A DNA stretch of 64,000 nt. Origin: Loktanella sp. IMCC34160. Its GTDB lineage: Bacteria > Pseudomonadota > Alphaproteobacteria > Rhodobacterales > Rhodobacteraceae. The DNA is taken from the NCBI RefSeq assembly GCF_004145845.1, contig NZ_SELP01000003.1, forward strand, positions 186,001-250,000, written 5' to 3'. Position 1 is the first letter of the stretch; the number at the start of each line of letters is the position of its first letter. Both the position numbers and the translations under genes were made by a program. The notes under the pieces are model-generated. The model had not been told where the DNA came from. It did no database searches and saw only the letters and a program-made list of their open reading frames with translations. Positions 54,903-63,638 of this stretch are shown here, in pieces.

Positions 54903-54925
54903 CGCCCGCCGGGAACCGACGGGCG
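54903..54925 (-). terminator. Terminator of the DUF2853 gene
   Basis: A 10-bp stem with one mismatch (CGCCCGCCGG and CCGACGGGCG, loop GAA) lies 23 nt after the minus-strand DUF2853 stop. The stretch between the two terminators (54763-54902) holds nothing I can recognise. Confidence 0.6.
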
Positions 54926-54947
54926 CAGGTCCAGATCTACGGCAAGC

Positions 54948-55289
54948 TCAGCGATACAGGGCTTCTTTGCCGAAATGCTTCACCAGCATGTAGTAGACCA
55001 CGGCGCGATACTTGTTCCGTTCGGACATGCCGTAGGTTTCCAGCACCGATTTGATCGCCGCCATAAGGTCCGGGCTGTCGGACAGGCCCAGTTTCTTCAT
55101 CAGGAAATTCTTCTTGACGGTTTCCAGCTCGCTCGGCTGCGAGGCGGCGACGGTCGAGGCGTCCGCGTCATAGATCGAAGGGCCACAGCCGATGGTCACC
55201 TTGGTCAGCAGGTCCATGTCCGGCGCCATGCCGCATTTGTTCTTCAGGTCGTCCGCGTATTTCGCGATCAGGTCGTCTCTCTTGCCCAT
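54948..55289 (-). CDS. DUF2853-family protein
   Basis: A 113-aa cytoplasmic protein. It has MGKRDDLIAKYADDLKNKCG, LLTKVTIGCGPSIYDADASTVA and the C-terminal KYRAVVYYMLVKHFGKEALYR, all helical, matching DUF2853. The function is unknown. The ATG at 55289 is used because the family starts there. A longer in-frame extension to 55529 is not conserved. It has a hairpin terminator downstream and is followed upstream on the same strand by the extensin-like gene after 143 nt with no clear motif. Confidence 0.85.
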   Translation of the reverse strand: MGKRDDLIAKYADDLKNKCGMAPDMDLLTKVTIGCGPSIYDADASTVAASQPSELETVKKNFLMKKLGLSDSPDLMAAIKSVLETYGMSERNKYRAVVYYMLVKHFGKEALYR

Positions 55290-55432
55290 AAGCAATCCCC
55301 ACTCTTTGCATGGGCCAAAGGCCCGTTCACCAATACCGGGTTGACCGGCTGGCCTGACCCTAGGACGCGAAACATCCGGCGGTAAAGAACAATCCGGGGG
55401 GAATTTTCGGCCCGTTCGCCCCGCTTTCCGTT

Positions 55433-56173
55433 CTAGCGGCAGGTTCCCCACCCACGGGATTGCAGGTGAAAGTGGTCCGCATGAAGGGCGTTGAAGTCGG
55501 GCGACAGCGTTGTTCGAAAGACGTCGCAAGCGCCATCGCGGGCCGCACGCAGAAACGCGGCCTCATCAGCTTGGCCGTTCCAGTGCTCCAGCAGCCGGAT
55601 GCGTCGCCCGTCAGGAAGATCAAAGCCCGTGATGTCGATCGCCTCTGCCCTAGAATGCGTGCTCATCTGGCGCCCGACACCCGCGCTGGTCCGCATCCGC
55701 CTGCAATTGTAGCTGCCAATCTGGCGGATCACTGCGATGTCCTGTCCGAAAACCTGTTGGGCCGCGGGCCGCAGGCTGTGGCGTTCCCACATCGCCATTC
55801 GCAGGGCGACCGCGCAGGTGGTTTCGATTGGGTCAATCCGGGCATTGCCCAGCCTCGAAACCAAGACCCGGTTTTCAATTCCACAATCGTCCGAAACCAC
55901 AAGGGCCGGCATCGGCGTGACCTCCGCCGCCTCGGACAGGGCAGCCAGGCACTGCTCCCGATCCGCTGCAGTTCGCGACAGCTTCCATTCCGTTGTCGGC
56001 CCGATCGGGTGCGCGACGCGCAGCGGTACAGTGGGATTCCATTCCGGCGGCAGGGGCGATCTGGGGTGATACAGCAATTGATGGACACCAAGACCAAACG
56101 CGATCAGGCAAAGCAAAAACGCCGCCCAGCGCAATGCCGGGCGGCGTAGTTTTCCCTGGTCCGACTGACCCAT
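55433..56173 (-). CDS. Extensin-like/D-Ala-D-Ala peptidase-like protein
   Basis: A 246-aa exported or membrane-anchored protein with an N-terminal hydrophobic segment (RWAAFLLCLIAFGLGVHQLLY). The C-terminal half has the extensin-like domain. STHSRAEAIDITGF and HADHFHLQ give the zinc ligands of an M15-type peptidase (H, D, H), and Cys pairs (C97 region, C120 region) may form disulfides. Probably a cell-wall peptidase. Its start touches the ahcY stop at 56173, so the two genes are adjacent on the minus strand. Confidence 0.8.
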   Translation of the reverse strand: MGQSDQGKLRRPALRWAAFLLCLIAFGLGVHQLLYHPRSPLPPEWNPTVPLRVAHPIGPTTEWKLSRTAADREQCLAALSEAAEVTPMPALVVSDDCGIENRVLVSRLGNARIDPIETTCAVALRMAMWERHSLRPAAQQVFGQDIAVIRQIGSYNCRRMRTSAGVGRQMSTHSRAEAIDITGFDLPDGRRIRLLEHWNGQADEAAFLRAARDGACDVFRTTLSPDFNALHADHFHLQSRGWGTCR

Positions 56174-57561
56174 CAGTAGCGGTAATGCTCGGGCTTGAAC
56201 GGCCCCTCGACGGTCACGCCGATATAATCGGCCTGTTCCTTCCGCAGCTCGGTCAGTTTCACACCGATCCGGGCAAGGTGAAGGCGGGCCACCTTTTCAT
56301 CCAGATGCTTGGGCAGGATGTAGACGCCGGGGGCATAATCCTCGCCCTTGGTCCACAGCTCGATCTGCGCCAAGACTTGGTTGGTGAACGAGGCCGACAT
56401 CACGAAGGACGGATGGCCCGTAGCGTTGCCAAGGTTTAGCAGGCGACCTTCGGACAAAAGGATGATGCGGTTGCCCGAGGGCATCTCGATCATATCCACC
56501 TGATCCTTGATGTTGGTCCATTTGTGGTTCCGCAGGCTGGCCACCTGAATTTCGTTGTCGAAGTGACCGATGTTGCCGACGATGGCCATGTCCTTCATCT
56601 CGCGCATATGCTCGATCCGGATCACGTCCTTGTTGCCCGTGGTGGTGATGAAGATATCGGCGCTGTCGACCACATCTTCCAGCAGGACAACCTCGAACCC
56701 GTCCATCGCGGCCTGAAGCGCACAGATCGGGTCCACCTCGGTCACCTTCACGCGGGCCCCCGCGCCGCGCAGGCTGGCGGCCGATCCCTTGCCCACATCG
56801 CCATAGCCACAAACCACCGCGACCTTGCCGGCCATCATCGTGTCCGTGGCGCGGCGGATACCGTCGACAAGGCTTTCCTTGCAGCCATATTTGTTGTCGA
56901 ACTTCGACTTGGTCACACTGTCGTTCACGTTGATCGCCGGGAAGGGAAGCTGGCCCTTCTTGTGCAGGTCATACAGGCGGTGAACGCCGGTGGTGGTTTC
57001 CTCGGACACGCCCTTGATCGCCGCCTTGGTCTTGGCGAACCAGCCGGGGCTTTCCTTCATCCGCTTCTGGATCTGGGCCTTGATCACGGCCTCTTCTTCC
57101 GATGCCGGCACGGCAAGCACGTCTTCGCCCGCTTCCATACGTGCGCCCAGAAGAACGTAGAGCGTCGCATCGCCCCCATCATCCAGGATCATGTTCGCGC
57201 CCTCGGGGAACATGAACGACTTGTCCAGATAGTCCCAATGCTCTTCCAGCGTCTGGCCCTTCACCGCAAACACCGGGATGCCCGCCTTGGCGATTGCCGC
57301 CGCCGCGTGATCCTGCGTCGAGAAGATGTTGCAGGACGCCCAGCGCACATCGGCGCCCAGCGCGACCAGCGTCTCGATCAGAACCGCCGTCTGGATGGTC
57401 ATGTGCAACGACCCGACGATGCGCGCGCCTTTCAGCGGCTTGCTGTCGCCAAACTCTTCGCGGCAGGCCATCAGGCCCGGCATTTCCGTTTCGGCGATGT
57501 TCAGTTCCTTGCGGCCAAACTCGGCCAGCGAGATATCCTTGACGACGTAATCCTCGGCCAT
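56173..57561 (-). CDS. ahcY: Adenosylhomocysteinase
   Basis: A 462-aa NAD-dependent enzyme that hydrolyses S-adenosylhomocysteine to homocysteine and adenosine and so clears the product of all methyltransferases here. It has [56 protein letters not shown], the NAD motif [21 protein letters not shown] and the C-terminal PEHYRY. A 40-residue insertion seen in many bacterial enzymes is present. The start at 57561 has AAGGAG upstream. No SAH riboswitch is visible. Confidence 0.96.
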   Translation of the reverse strand: MAEDYVVKDISLAEFGRKELNIAETEMPGLMACREEFGDSKPLKGARIVGSLHMTIQTAVLIETLVALGADVRWASCNIFSTQDHAAAAIAKAGIPVFAVKGQTLEEHWDYLDKSFMFPEGANMILDDGGDATLYVLLGARMEAGEDVLAVPASEEEAVIKAQIQKRMKESPGWFAKTKAAIKGVSEETTTGVHRLYDLHKKGQLPFPAINVNDSVTKSKFDNKYGCKESLVDGIRRATDTMMAGKVAVVCGYGDVGKGSAASLRGAGARVKVTEVDPICALQAAMDGFEVVLLEDVVDSADIFITTTGNKDVIRIEHMREMKDMAIVGNIGHFDNEIQVASLRNHKWTNIKDQVDMIEMPSGNRIILLSEGRLLNLGNATGHPSFVMSASFTNQVLAQIELWTKGEDYAPGVYILPKHLDEKVARLHLARIGVKLTELRKEQADYIGVTVEGPFKPEHYRY

Positions 57562-57564
57562 TGG

Positions 57565-57588
57565 CCAAACTCCTTCACTTCGGTTTGG
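57565..57588 (-). promoter_or_regulatory. Short hairpin holding the ahcY ribosome-binding site
   Basis: On the minus strand CCAAAC (57583-57588 complement) and GTTTGG (57565-57570 complement) form a six-pair stem whose loop includes most of AAGGAG, the ahcY ribosome site. Thermal or translational control is possible but the stem is short. This is weak evidence. Confidence 0.25.
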
Positions 57589-57670
57589 AGGGTCAGATAG
57601 CACTGGCATCCCGTCTCGACAACGTCCGCGCCCGGAGCGTAGGTTGGCGGCCCGAAGAATGGGGGCAAAA

Positions 57671-58261
57671 ATGAAACAACCGCGCGCGTGGCAAAGGATG
57701 CTGTCGGGTCGCAGGCTGGACCTGCTGGACCCGACCCCGATGGATATCGAGATCGAGGATATCGCCCATGGGCTGGCCTTCGTCGCGCGCTGGAATGGCC
57801 AGACGAAGGGCGACTACGCCTATTCGGTGGCCGAGCATTCCCTTCTGGTCGAAGAGATCTATGCCCGCCTTTACCCCGCCGCCCCCGCAAAATGGCGTCT
57901 GGCCGCCCTGCTGCACGATGCGCCCGAATATGTGATCGGCGACATGATCAGCCCGGTGAAGGCTGCCGTTGGTCCGGGCTATGGAGAGCTGGACCTTCGC
58001 CTGACCGCCGCAATCCACATCCGGTTCGGCCTGCCCGCCCAGATCCCGGTTCAGGTCAAGAAACAGATCAAACGGGCAGACAAGATCAGCGCCTGGCTGG
58101 AGGCGACCCAGATTGCCGGGTTTTCGGTCGAAGAATCGAACAGGTTCTTTGGAAAAATAGACCCTGATATGGCCCAATCCCTGCAAATTCGCCTGCGCCC
58201 CCCGGTCGAGGTCCGCGCCGATTACACCGCGCGGCACAACGCGCTCTTGCGGCAGCTTTGA
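57671..58261 (+). CDS. HD-domain phosphohydrolase, YfbR-like
   Basis: A 196-aa protein with the HD motif: [10 protein letters not shown] (first His), [19 protein letters not shown] (HD) and [11 protein letters not shown] (last Asp). YfbR-type enzymes are 5'-deoxynucleotidases that need divalent metal. The ATG at 57671 follows GGGGG. TTG and ATG options upstream at 57644 and 57659 are less likely. It is divergent from ahcY, and its stop overlaps the following GNAT start (TGATG). Confidence 0.83.
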   Translation: MKQPRAWQRMLSGRRLDLLDPTPMDIEIEDIAHGLAFVARWNGQTKGDYAYSVAEHSLLVEEIYARLYPAAPAKWRLAALLHDAPEYVIGDMISPVKAAVGPGYGELDLRLTAAIHIRFGLPAQIPVQVKKQIKRADKISAWLEATQIAGFSVEESNRFFGKIDPDMAQSLQIRLRPPVEVRADYTARHNALLRQL

Positions 58262-58737
58262 TGACGATCCTGATCCGACAAGCGGTCGCCGATGACGCCC
58301 CGGCGCTGTGCGACATCATCAACCCGCTGATTGCCGCCGGGGGCACCACCGCCCACAAGACGCCCTTCACGCCCGACCGGATGATCCGCCACTACATCGC
58401 GCCACCAAGGTCCATTTCCTGCGCCGTTGCCCTGTCGGACGGCGTGCCGCTTGGGTTTCAGGCGCTTGAATGGGCTGACCCGGATTGGACGGGCGAGGGC
58501 AAGTTGCCCGATGACTGGGCCGTGATTGCCAGCTTCGTCAGCAAGGACGCGCAGGGGCAGGGCATCGGCGCGGCACTTTTCGACGAAACCCGCCGAATGG
58601 CTAGGCAGGTCGGAGTCGCCGCTATCGACGCAACCATCCGGCGCTACAACCGGGCCGGGCTGACCTATTATTCAAGGATGGGATTTATCGACCACGCCGA
58701 AGGAACGGAAACCATATCCAAGGCCTATCGGCCCTAG
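58261..58737 (+). CDS. GNAT-family N-acetyltransferase
   Basis: A 158-aa acetyltransferase. It has IRQAVADDAPALCDIINPLI at the N-terminus and the acetyl-CoA loop SFVSKDAQGQGIGAALFDETRRMA (about 100-123), with NRAGLTYYSRMGF near the end, the Tyr acting as general acid. The substrate is unknown. The ATG at 58261 shares a base with the HD-domain stop. It ends in a CTAG shared with the convergent regA. Confidence 0.82.
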   Translation: MTILIRQAVADDAPALCDIINPLIAAGGTTAHKTPFTPDRMIRHYIAPPRSISCAVALSDGVPLGFQALEWADPDWTGEGKLPDDWAVIASFVSKDAQGQGIGAALFDETRRMARQVGVAAIDATIRRYNRAGLTYYSRMGFIDHAEGTETISKAYRP

Positions 58738-59285
58738 CGCGGGCTGCGCTTGGCCAGAATGCGCTGCAAGGTCCGGCGGTGCATATTCAGCCGCCGGGCA
58801 GTCTCGCTGACGTTGCGGTCGCATAATTCATAGACCCGCTGGATATGTTCCCACCGCACGCGGTCCGCGCTCATCGGGTTTTCCGGCGGCGGCGGCAACT
58901 CATCGCCGTTGGCCAGCAAGGCATGAATCACATCATTCGCGTCGGCGGGTTTGGACAGGTAATCGGTCGCGCCGATCTTTACCGCGGCAACAGCGGTGGC
59001 AATCGCGCCATATCCGGTCAGCACCACGATCCGGGCATCAGGCCGCTTTTCACGCAGGGTTTCCACGACATCGAGCCCGTTGCCGTCCTCAAGCCGCAGA
59101 TCGACGACCGCATAGGCGGGCGGGCGGGCGGTTGAAATTGCCTTGCCTGCCGCAACAGATCCGGCCGTTTCCACGCTGAACCCCCGCTTTTCCATGGCCC
59201 GCGCAAGACGCTTCAGAAACGCCTCGTCGTCATCCACAAGCAGAAGAGACGTGTCTTCGCCCAGATCCAGTTGGTCCGTGTCCAT
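58734..59285 (-). CDS. regA: Redox response regulator RegA/PrrA/ActR
   Basis: A 183-aa response regulator. The receiver has the acidic pocket LLLVDDDEAFL, the phospho-acceptor Asp in YAVVDLRLEDGNGLD and the Lys in DYLSKPADANDV. A Pro-rich linker (DELPPPPENP) leads to a Fis-type helix-turn-helix, NVSETARRLNMHRRTLQRIL, the near-invariant RegA/PrrA/ActR sequence. It controls genes of respiration, photosynthesis, CO2 and N2 fixation in response to redox. senC and regB lie beside it. Its TAG stop is shared with the convergent GNAT gene. Confidence 0.95.
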   Translation of the reverse strand: MDTDQLDLGEDTSLLLVDDDEAFLKRLARAMEKRGFSVETAGSVAAGKAISTARPPAYAVVDLRLEDGNGLDVVETLREKRPDARIVVLTGYGAIATAVAAVKIGATDYLSKPADANDVIHALLANGDELPPPPENPMSADRVRWEHIQRVYELCDRNVSETARRLNMHRRTLQRILAKRSPR

Positions 59286-59345
59286 TTCAAGGCCCTTCAG
59301 TCTTCGCGCCCACCACAGGTAGCGCCCGGTCGGGTCGAGGTCAAT

Positions 59346-59975
59346 TCAGCTCGCCCCGGCAGCCGCGGCAAAGCAGGCGGTCCGCTCGGCGACGGCCTCG
59401 GCGCTGTCCTCACGTTTGAAGAAATCGACGACCCCATATCCGGGCAGGGCCAAGTAGGAAAAGGTCGAATGACTGACCAGATAGTATTCCGGATCACCGT
59501 CCGCCTCTTTCTGGTAGTAGGTCTTATAGGCGCGGGATGCGGCGGCAACCTGTTCGGGCGATCCGGTCAGACCAATCATCCGGTCATGGAAGTTGTAGGC
59601 ATAGTCGCCAACCACCTCGGGCGTGTCCCGGTCCGGGTCGATCGAGATAAAGACCGGGGTCACGTCGATCCCGTTCTCTTCCAGAATATCGACGGCAAGG
59701 GCATTGCGCGCGTTGTCCAGCGGGCAAACATCCGGGCAGAAGGTATAGCCGAAATACAGGATCGTCGGGCCGGTGATGATGTCGGCATCCGTCACGGTCT
59801 GCCCCGCTGCGTTCACAAGTTCGAACGGCCCGCCAATCGCGCTGCCCGCGACCGCACCGCCGCCGCACTCCGCGAATTGGTCGCCCTGACGACCGGCCAT
59901 GATCGCAATCCCCGTCCCCGCGATCAGCACGGCAAGGGACAGCGCCCCCCCAATAGCGATGAGTTTCCGGTCCAT
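59346..59975 (-). CDS. senC: SCO1/SenC family copper chaperone (SenC/PrrC)
   Basis: A 209-aa membrane-anchored, thioredoxin-fold protein. The N-terminal helix is KLIAIGGALSLAVLIAGTGIAIMAG. The copper site is CPDVC in FGYTFCPDVCP with the distal His in YLVSHSTFSYL. It delivers copper to cytochrome oxidase and is linked in Rhodobacter to signal transfer to RegB/PrrB. The start at 59975 has GAGGAG upstream. It lies between regA (downstream on the same strand) and the divergent regB, the standard reg order. Confidence 0.93.
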   Translation of the reverse strand: MDRKLIAIGGALSLAVLIAGTGIAIMAGRQGDQFAECGGGAVAGSAIGGPFELVNAAGQTVTDADIITGPTILYFGYTFCPDVCPLDNARNALAVDILEENGIDVTPVFISIDPDRDTPEVVGDYAYNFHDRMIGLTGSPEQVAAASRAYKTYYQKEADGDPEYYLVSHSTFSYLALPGYGVVDFFKREDSAEAVAERTACFAAAAGAS

Positions 59976-60063
59976 TGTCTGCTCCTCAAACTTGCGCCGC
60001 ATTGATCGCGCCCCGCCCTGCGCATAACAATGCATCAGCTTGACGCAGACCGAAAGCCCGCCC

Positions 60064-61449
60064 ATGGCCATGTCCGACCCGGCATTCCTACAGGACCGGA
60101 CCCGCAGCAACTGGGTGCGGCTCAGAACCTTGGTGATCCTGCGCTGGATCGCGATTCTTGGGCAGATTGCGGCGCTGGTCGTCGCGGTTCACTTCTTCGA
60201 TCTGGTGATCGAGGTGGGGTTCATCTCGATCGTCATCGGCGCCTCGATCCTCGCCAACCTGTTTTCAACCTTCCTTGCCCCCGGAAACCAGAAGCTGTCG
60301 GACCGCGATGCGACGCTCATGCTTCTGTTCGATCTCTTGCAACTGGGAATGCTCCTGCTGCTGACGGGCGGGCTGAACAATCCCTTTGCCCTGCTGGCGC
60401 TGGTCCCGGTGACGATTGCCGCCACCTTCCTGCCCTTGCGCTACATGGTCCTGATCGCTTCGGTTGCGATCCTGATGCTCTCCCTGCTCAGCCAGTTTCA
60501 CTATCCGGTTCTGACCACAGCGGGCACAGAACTGCGGCTGCCCGGCCTGTTCTTGTTCGGCTTCTGGGTGTCGCTTCTGATCGGGGTTCTGTTTCTTGGG
60601 GTCTATGCCCGGCAGGTCACAAGCGAGATGCATTCCATGGGCGATGCCCTGCTGGCCACGCAAATGGCCCTTGCCCGCGAGCAGAAACTGACCGACCTCG
60701 GCGGCGTCGTGGCGGCCGCCGCACATGAACTGGGCACACCGCTGGCGACGATCAAACTGGTCAGCTCTGAGCTTCTGGACGAGGTGCAGGACAATCCGGA
60801 ACTTGCCGAAGATCTGGCCCTGATCCGCAGTCAGGCCGACCGCTGCCGCGATATCCTGCGATCCATGGGGCGGGCCGGCAAGGACGATCTGCATATGCGG
60901 CGCGTCCCGCTTGAGGGCGTCATCAACGAGGCGGCAGAACCGCATTTGAACCGGGGCAAGGACATCATCGTGCGGGTATCCGACGAAACCGATCATCCGC
61001 AACGCCAGCCCGTCATCTGGCGGCGGCCGGAAATCATCCACGGGCTTCGGAACCTTGTGCAGAATGCTGTCGATTTCGCGGAAAGTGCGGTCGAGGTCGA
61101 AACAAGCTGGGACGCCGATACCGTTTCCATCCGGATCAGCGATGATGGCCCCGGCTTTCCGACCTCGGTCATCGGACGTATCGGCGATCCTTTCGTCCGG
61201 CGGCGGCGCAGCGGCGAAGACGCGGAACGGCGGCCCGGATACGAGGGCATGGGACTGGGTCTGTTCATCGCCAAGACCCTGCTTGAACGTTCCGGTGCAG
61301 AGCTGTCGTTTTCCAACGGCGGGGCGCGGGCGCTGGGCCGGGCCGGCGGCGGAGCGATCGTTGCCGTCAGATGGCCGCGGGACAGCGTCGATCCGGGCAG
61401 GGATGACGGGCACGGCCCCCTTGGTGACAACAGGCAGATCGAAATCTGA
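60064..61449 (+). CDS. regB: Redox-sensing histidine kinase RegB/PrrB/ActS
   Basis: A 461-aa sensor kinase with six N-terminal membrane helices. The ubiquinone-site motif GGLNNPFALL (102-111) is conserved. The H-box AAAAHELGTPLATIKLVSSEL carries His221, and the redox-active Cys261 lies in QADRCRDILRSMGRAGKDDL. The ATPase core has NLVQNAVDFA, SDDGPGF and GYEGMGLGLFIAKTLL. ATG 60064 or 60070 is possible, and a TTG at 60040 is less likely. It is divergent from senC. The match to RegB is high through the whole kinase core. Confidence 0.95.
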   Translation: MAMSDPAFLQDRTRSNWVRLRTLVILRWIAILGQIAALVVAVHFFDLVIEVGFISIVIGASILANLFSTFLAPGNQKLSDRDATLMLLFDLLQLGMLLLLTGGLNNPFALLALVPVTIAATFLPLRYMVLIASVAILMLSLLSQFHYPVLTTAGTELRLPGLFLFGFWVSLLIGVLFLGVYARQVTSEMHSMGDALLATQMALAREQKLTDLGGVVAAAAHELGTPLATIKLVSSELLDEVQDNPELAEDLALIRSQADRCRDILRSMGRAGKDDLHMRRVPLEGVINEAAEPHLNRGKDIIVRVSDETDHPQRQPVIWRRPEIIHGLRNLVQNAVDFAESAVEVETSWDADTVSIRISDDGPGFPTSVIGRIGDPFVRRRRSGEDAERRPGYEGMGLGLFIAKTLLERSGAELSFSNGGARALGRAGGGAIVAVRWPRDSVDPGRDDGHGPLGDNRQIEI

Positions 61450-61528
61450 CGGCTGTTCCGCCGCTTAACCCCCCGTTAACCAAAGTAACGCACCTTCTGG
61501 TTCCAATTGTTCATATTGGAGCCCGATC

Positions 61529-63127
61529 ATGGTTCTTTCCGAAAATATGCAACTGATCTTTGTCGCCGTCGTTTCGCTTCTCGCGGGCGGCGCGCTTCTG
61601 GCGTTCTTCTCGCGGCCCTCCACCTCGGATCGGGCAGTCGCGCGGGAATTCCTGACGCAGGCCGAATCGAACATCGCTTTCCTGTTCGACGATGTGGACC
61701 TTGTGGATGCCACGCCCGCCGCACAGACCCTGCTGCGGCGCCCTGCCGACACCCGCACCGATTGGGAGGCGTTCATCACCACCTTCGGCCCCCAGTTTCC
61801 GCACCTCAGGCGGCACCTGTCGACACTGGCCAAGGAGGGTCACAAGATCATCATCTCTCCGGACAGCCCCGATGTAAGGATCATCGCGGACTACTGGGAC
61901 GGAATGGCCCGCCTTGTCTACGAAGACACTAGAACCGCAAGCGGGCGCGGGTTGGCCAATCAGGTGACCATCAAGGCCATCGAGGCCCAGATCGAATCCT
62001 TTCAGGCCATCGCCGAGGATTCGCCGATGCTCATCTGGAAAGAACATGAAGACGGGTCCATCGTCTGGGCGAACCGCGCCTATCTGTCCATGGCCGATGA
62101 CCTGCGCGGGGCTGGAACCGGCGGGATAGCCGCCTGGCCGCCGCTCCGCATCTTCGACGATCTTGAGGCGCCGGAGAGTGAGGGCGCCCCCCTGACCCGG
62201 CGGACACCGGTTCACGGACCCGACCAGACCGATCCGACCTGGTTCGAGGTTACAAGCATCCGGCGCGAGACAGAGATCCTGCATTTCGCCGTCGACGCCT
62301 CTGCCATCGTCCGGGCCGAAGCGACCCAGCGCAGCTTTGTCGCGACTCTTGGCAAGACCTTTGCCGACCTGTCCATCGGGCTGGCGATCTTCGACCGGCA
62401 TCGCAAGCTGATGACCTTCAACCCCGCGCTGATCGACCTGACCAATCTTTCCGTCGAATTCCTTAGCGCGCGGCCCACGGTCAATACGGTTCTGGACCGG
62501 CTGCGCGAGGCGCAGATGCTGCCAGAACCCAAGAACTACAAGACTTGGCGCGAAGAGATCGCGGCGCTGGAATCCGCCGCCAAGGACGGCAGCTATTTCG
62601 AGACATGGGAACTTCCCAACGGCCGGTCCTACCGGGTCACCGGACGGCCGCATCCGGATGGTGCCATTGCCTTTCTGTTCGAAGACATCAGCGCCGAAGT
62701 GTCCCTGACCCGCCGTTTCCGGTCCGAGATCGAACTTAGCCATGCGGTGTTGGATTCTCTGGACGAAGCGGTCGCGGTCTTCAACACCTCGGGGACGCTG
62801 ACCATGTCCAACGGTGCCTATGCCCGTCTGTGGCACCGTCCGACCGAGGGGCTGACGGAAAGCGGCATTCTGGACGAAGCCCGCCAGTGGCAACAATCCT
62901 GCGCCCCGACACCTGTCTGGAGCGAGGTCTGCAACTTTGTCGGGCGGATCGGGGAACGCAGCGGCTGGGAGGAACTGGTGGTCATGAACGACGGCCGCCA
63001 CTATGCCTGCAAGGTCTCTCCCTTGCCAGGCGGGGCCACGCTGGCGTCTTTCCGCCGGGTCCGCGACATGGCCCCGACCATCCATCATGCGCAGGGTTCC
63101 GACGCCCTCTTGCAGCAGAGCGTCTGA
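61529..63127 (+). CDS. PAS-domain protein without kinase domain, possible DivL homologue
   Basis: A 532-aa protein. It has an N-terminal TM helix (MQLIFVAVVSLLAGGALLAFF), a non-catalytic first PAS-like region (45-150) and further PAS/PAS-7 folds: AEDSPMLIWKEHEDGSIVWANRAY, LSIGLAIFDRHRKLMTFNPAL and LDEAVAVFNTSGTLTMSNGAYARLW. The C-terminus stops after the last PAS, with no HATPase or dimerisation His box. In R. capsulatus the PAS-domain protein DivL, which influences the CckA-CtrA pathway, is of this type, so DivL is plausible. A ribosome site (GGAG) precedes ATG 61529. It lies 40 nt before tsaE. Confidence 0.6.
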   Translation: MVLSENMQLIFVAVVSLLAGGALLAFFSRPSTSDRAVAREFLTQAESNIAFLFDDVDLVDATPAAQTLLRRPADTRTDWEAFITTFGPQFPHLRRHLSTLAKEGHKIIISPDSPDVRIIADYWDGMARLVYEDTRTASGRGLANQVTIKAIEAQIESFQAIAEDSPMLIWKEHEDGSIVWANRAYLSMADDLRGAGTGGIAAWPPLRIFDDLEAPESEGAPLTRRTPVHGPDQTDPTWFEVTSIRRETEILHFAVDASAIVRAEATQRSFVATLGKTFADLSIGLAIFDRHRKLMTFNPALIDLTNLSVEFLSARPTVNTVLDRLREAQMLPEPKNYKTWREEIAALESAAKDGSYFETWELPNGRSYRVTGRPHPDGAIAFLFEDISAEVSLTRRFRSEIELSHAVLDSLDEAVAVFNTSGTLTMSNGAYARLWHRPTEGLTESGILDEARQWQQSCAPTPVWSEVCNFVGRIGERSGWEELVVMNDGRHYACKVSPLPGGATLASFRRVRDMAPTIHHAQGSDALLQQSV

Positions 63128-63167
63128 CAGGGCTTGAAGGTCCGGGGCGAGGGCGTAGTCTGGGGCA

Positions 63168-63638
63168 ATGCAGTTCCAGACAGGCCCCTATCCCCTTGCG
63201 ACCGAAGCTGAGACCGAAGCCCTTGCGCGGGGTTTCGCGGACATCCTGCACGCGGGCGATACCCTGCTTCTGGAAGGCGAGATCGGGGCCGGAAAATCCG
63301 CCTTTTCCCGCGCGCTGATCCGGGCCCGGCTTGGGCGGGACGAGGATGTTCCCTCCCCCACCTTCACGCTGGTCCAGACCTATGATGCCGGTGACGTCGA
63401 CATCTGGCATTGCGATTTGTACCGGCTGTCCTCGCCTGAAGAGGCGCTGGAGCTGGGGCTGGACGAGGCCTTCACCTCTGCCATCTGCCTGATCGAATGG
63501 CCCGATCGCCTGGACGACCTCGCGCCTGAAACCGCGCTGACCCTGCGGTTCGAGGCGCTGGACAACGGCCACCGGGTCACGTTTCGCGGTCCGCAGGACT
63601 GGGCCGGCCGACTGGACAAGATCCTTGTCCGGGCGTGA
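63168..63638 (+). CDS. tsaE: tRNA t6A biosynthesis ATPase TsaE
   Basis: A 156-aa P-loop protein that works with TsaD and TsaB. Walker A is GEIGAGKSAFSRAL, VPSPTFTLVQTYDAG is the switch region, and HCDLYRLSSPEEALELGLDE is the family signature. IEWPDRLDDL follows. It completes t6A machinery with tsaD at 50.2 kb. The following kinase gene starts inside the last 14 nt of tsaE. Confidence 0.92.
   Translation: MQFQTGPYPLATEAETEALARGFADILHAGDTLLLEGEIGAGKSAFSRALIRARLGRDEDVPSPTFTLVQTYDAGDVDIWHCDLYRLSSPEEALELGLDEAFTSAICLIEWPDRLDDLAPETALTLRFEALDNGHRVTFRGPQDWAGRLDKILVRA

Noticed and set aside
57562-57670. Possible SAH riboswitch upstream of ahcY
   Set aside because: The gap is about 110 nt and lacks the conserved GAGGAGCGCTGC-type core. 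Only a short hairpin around the ribosome site is present.
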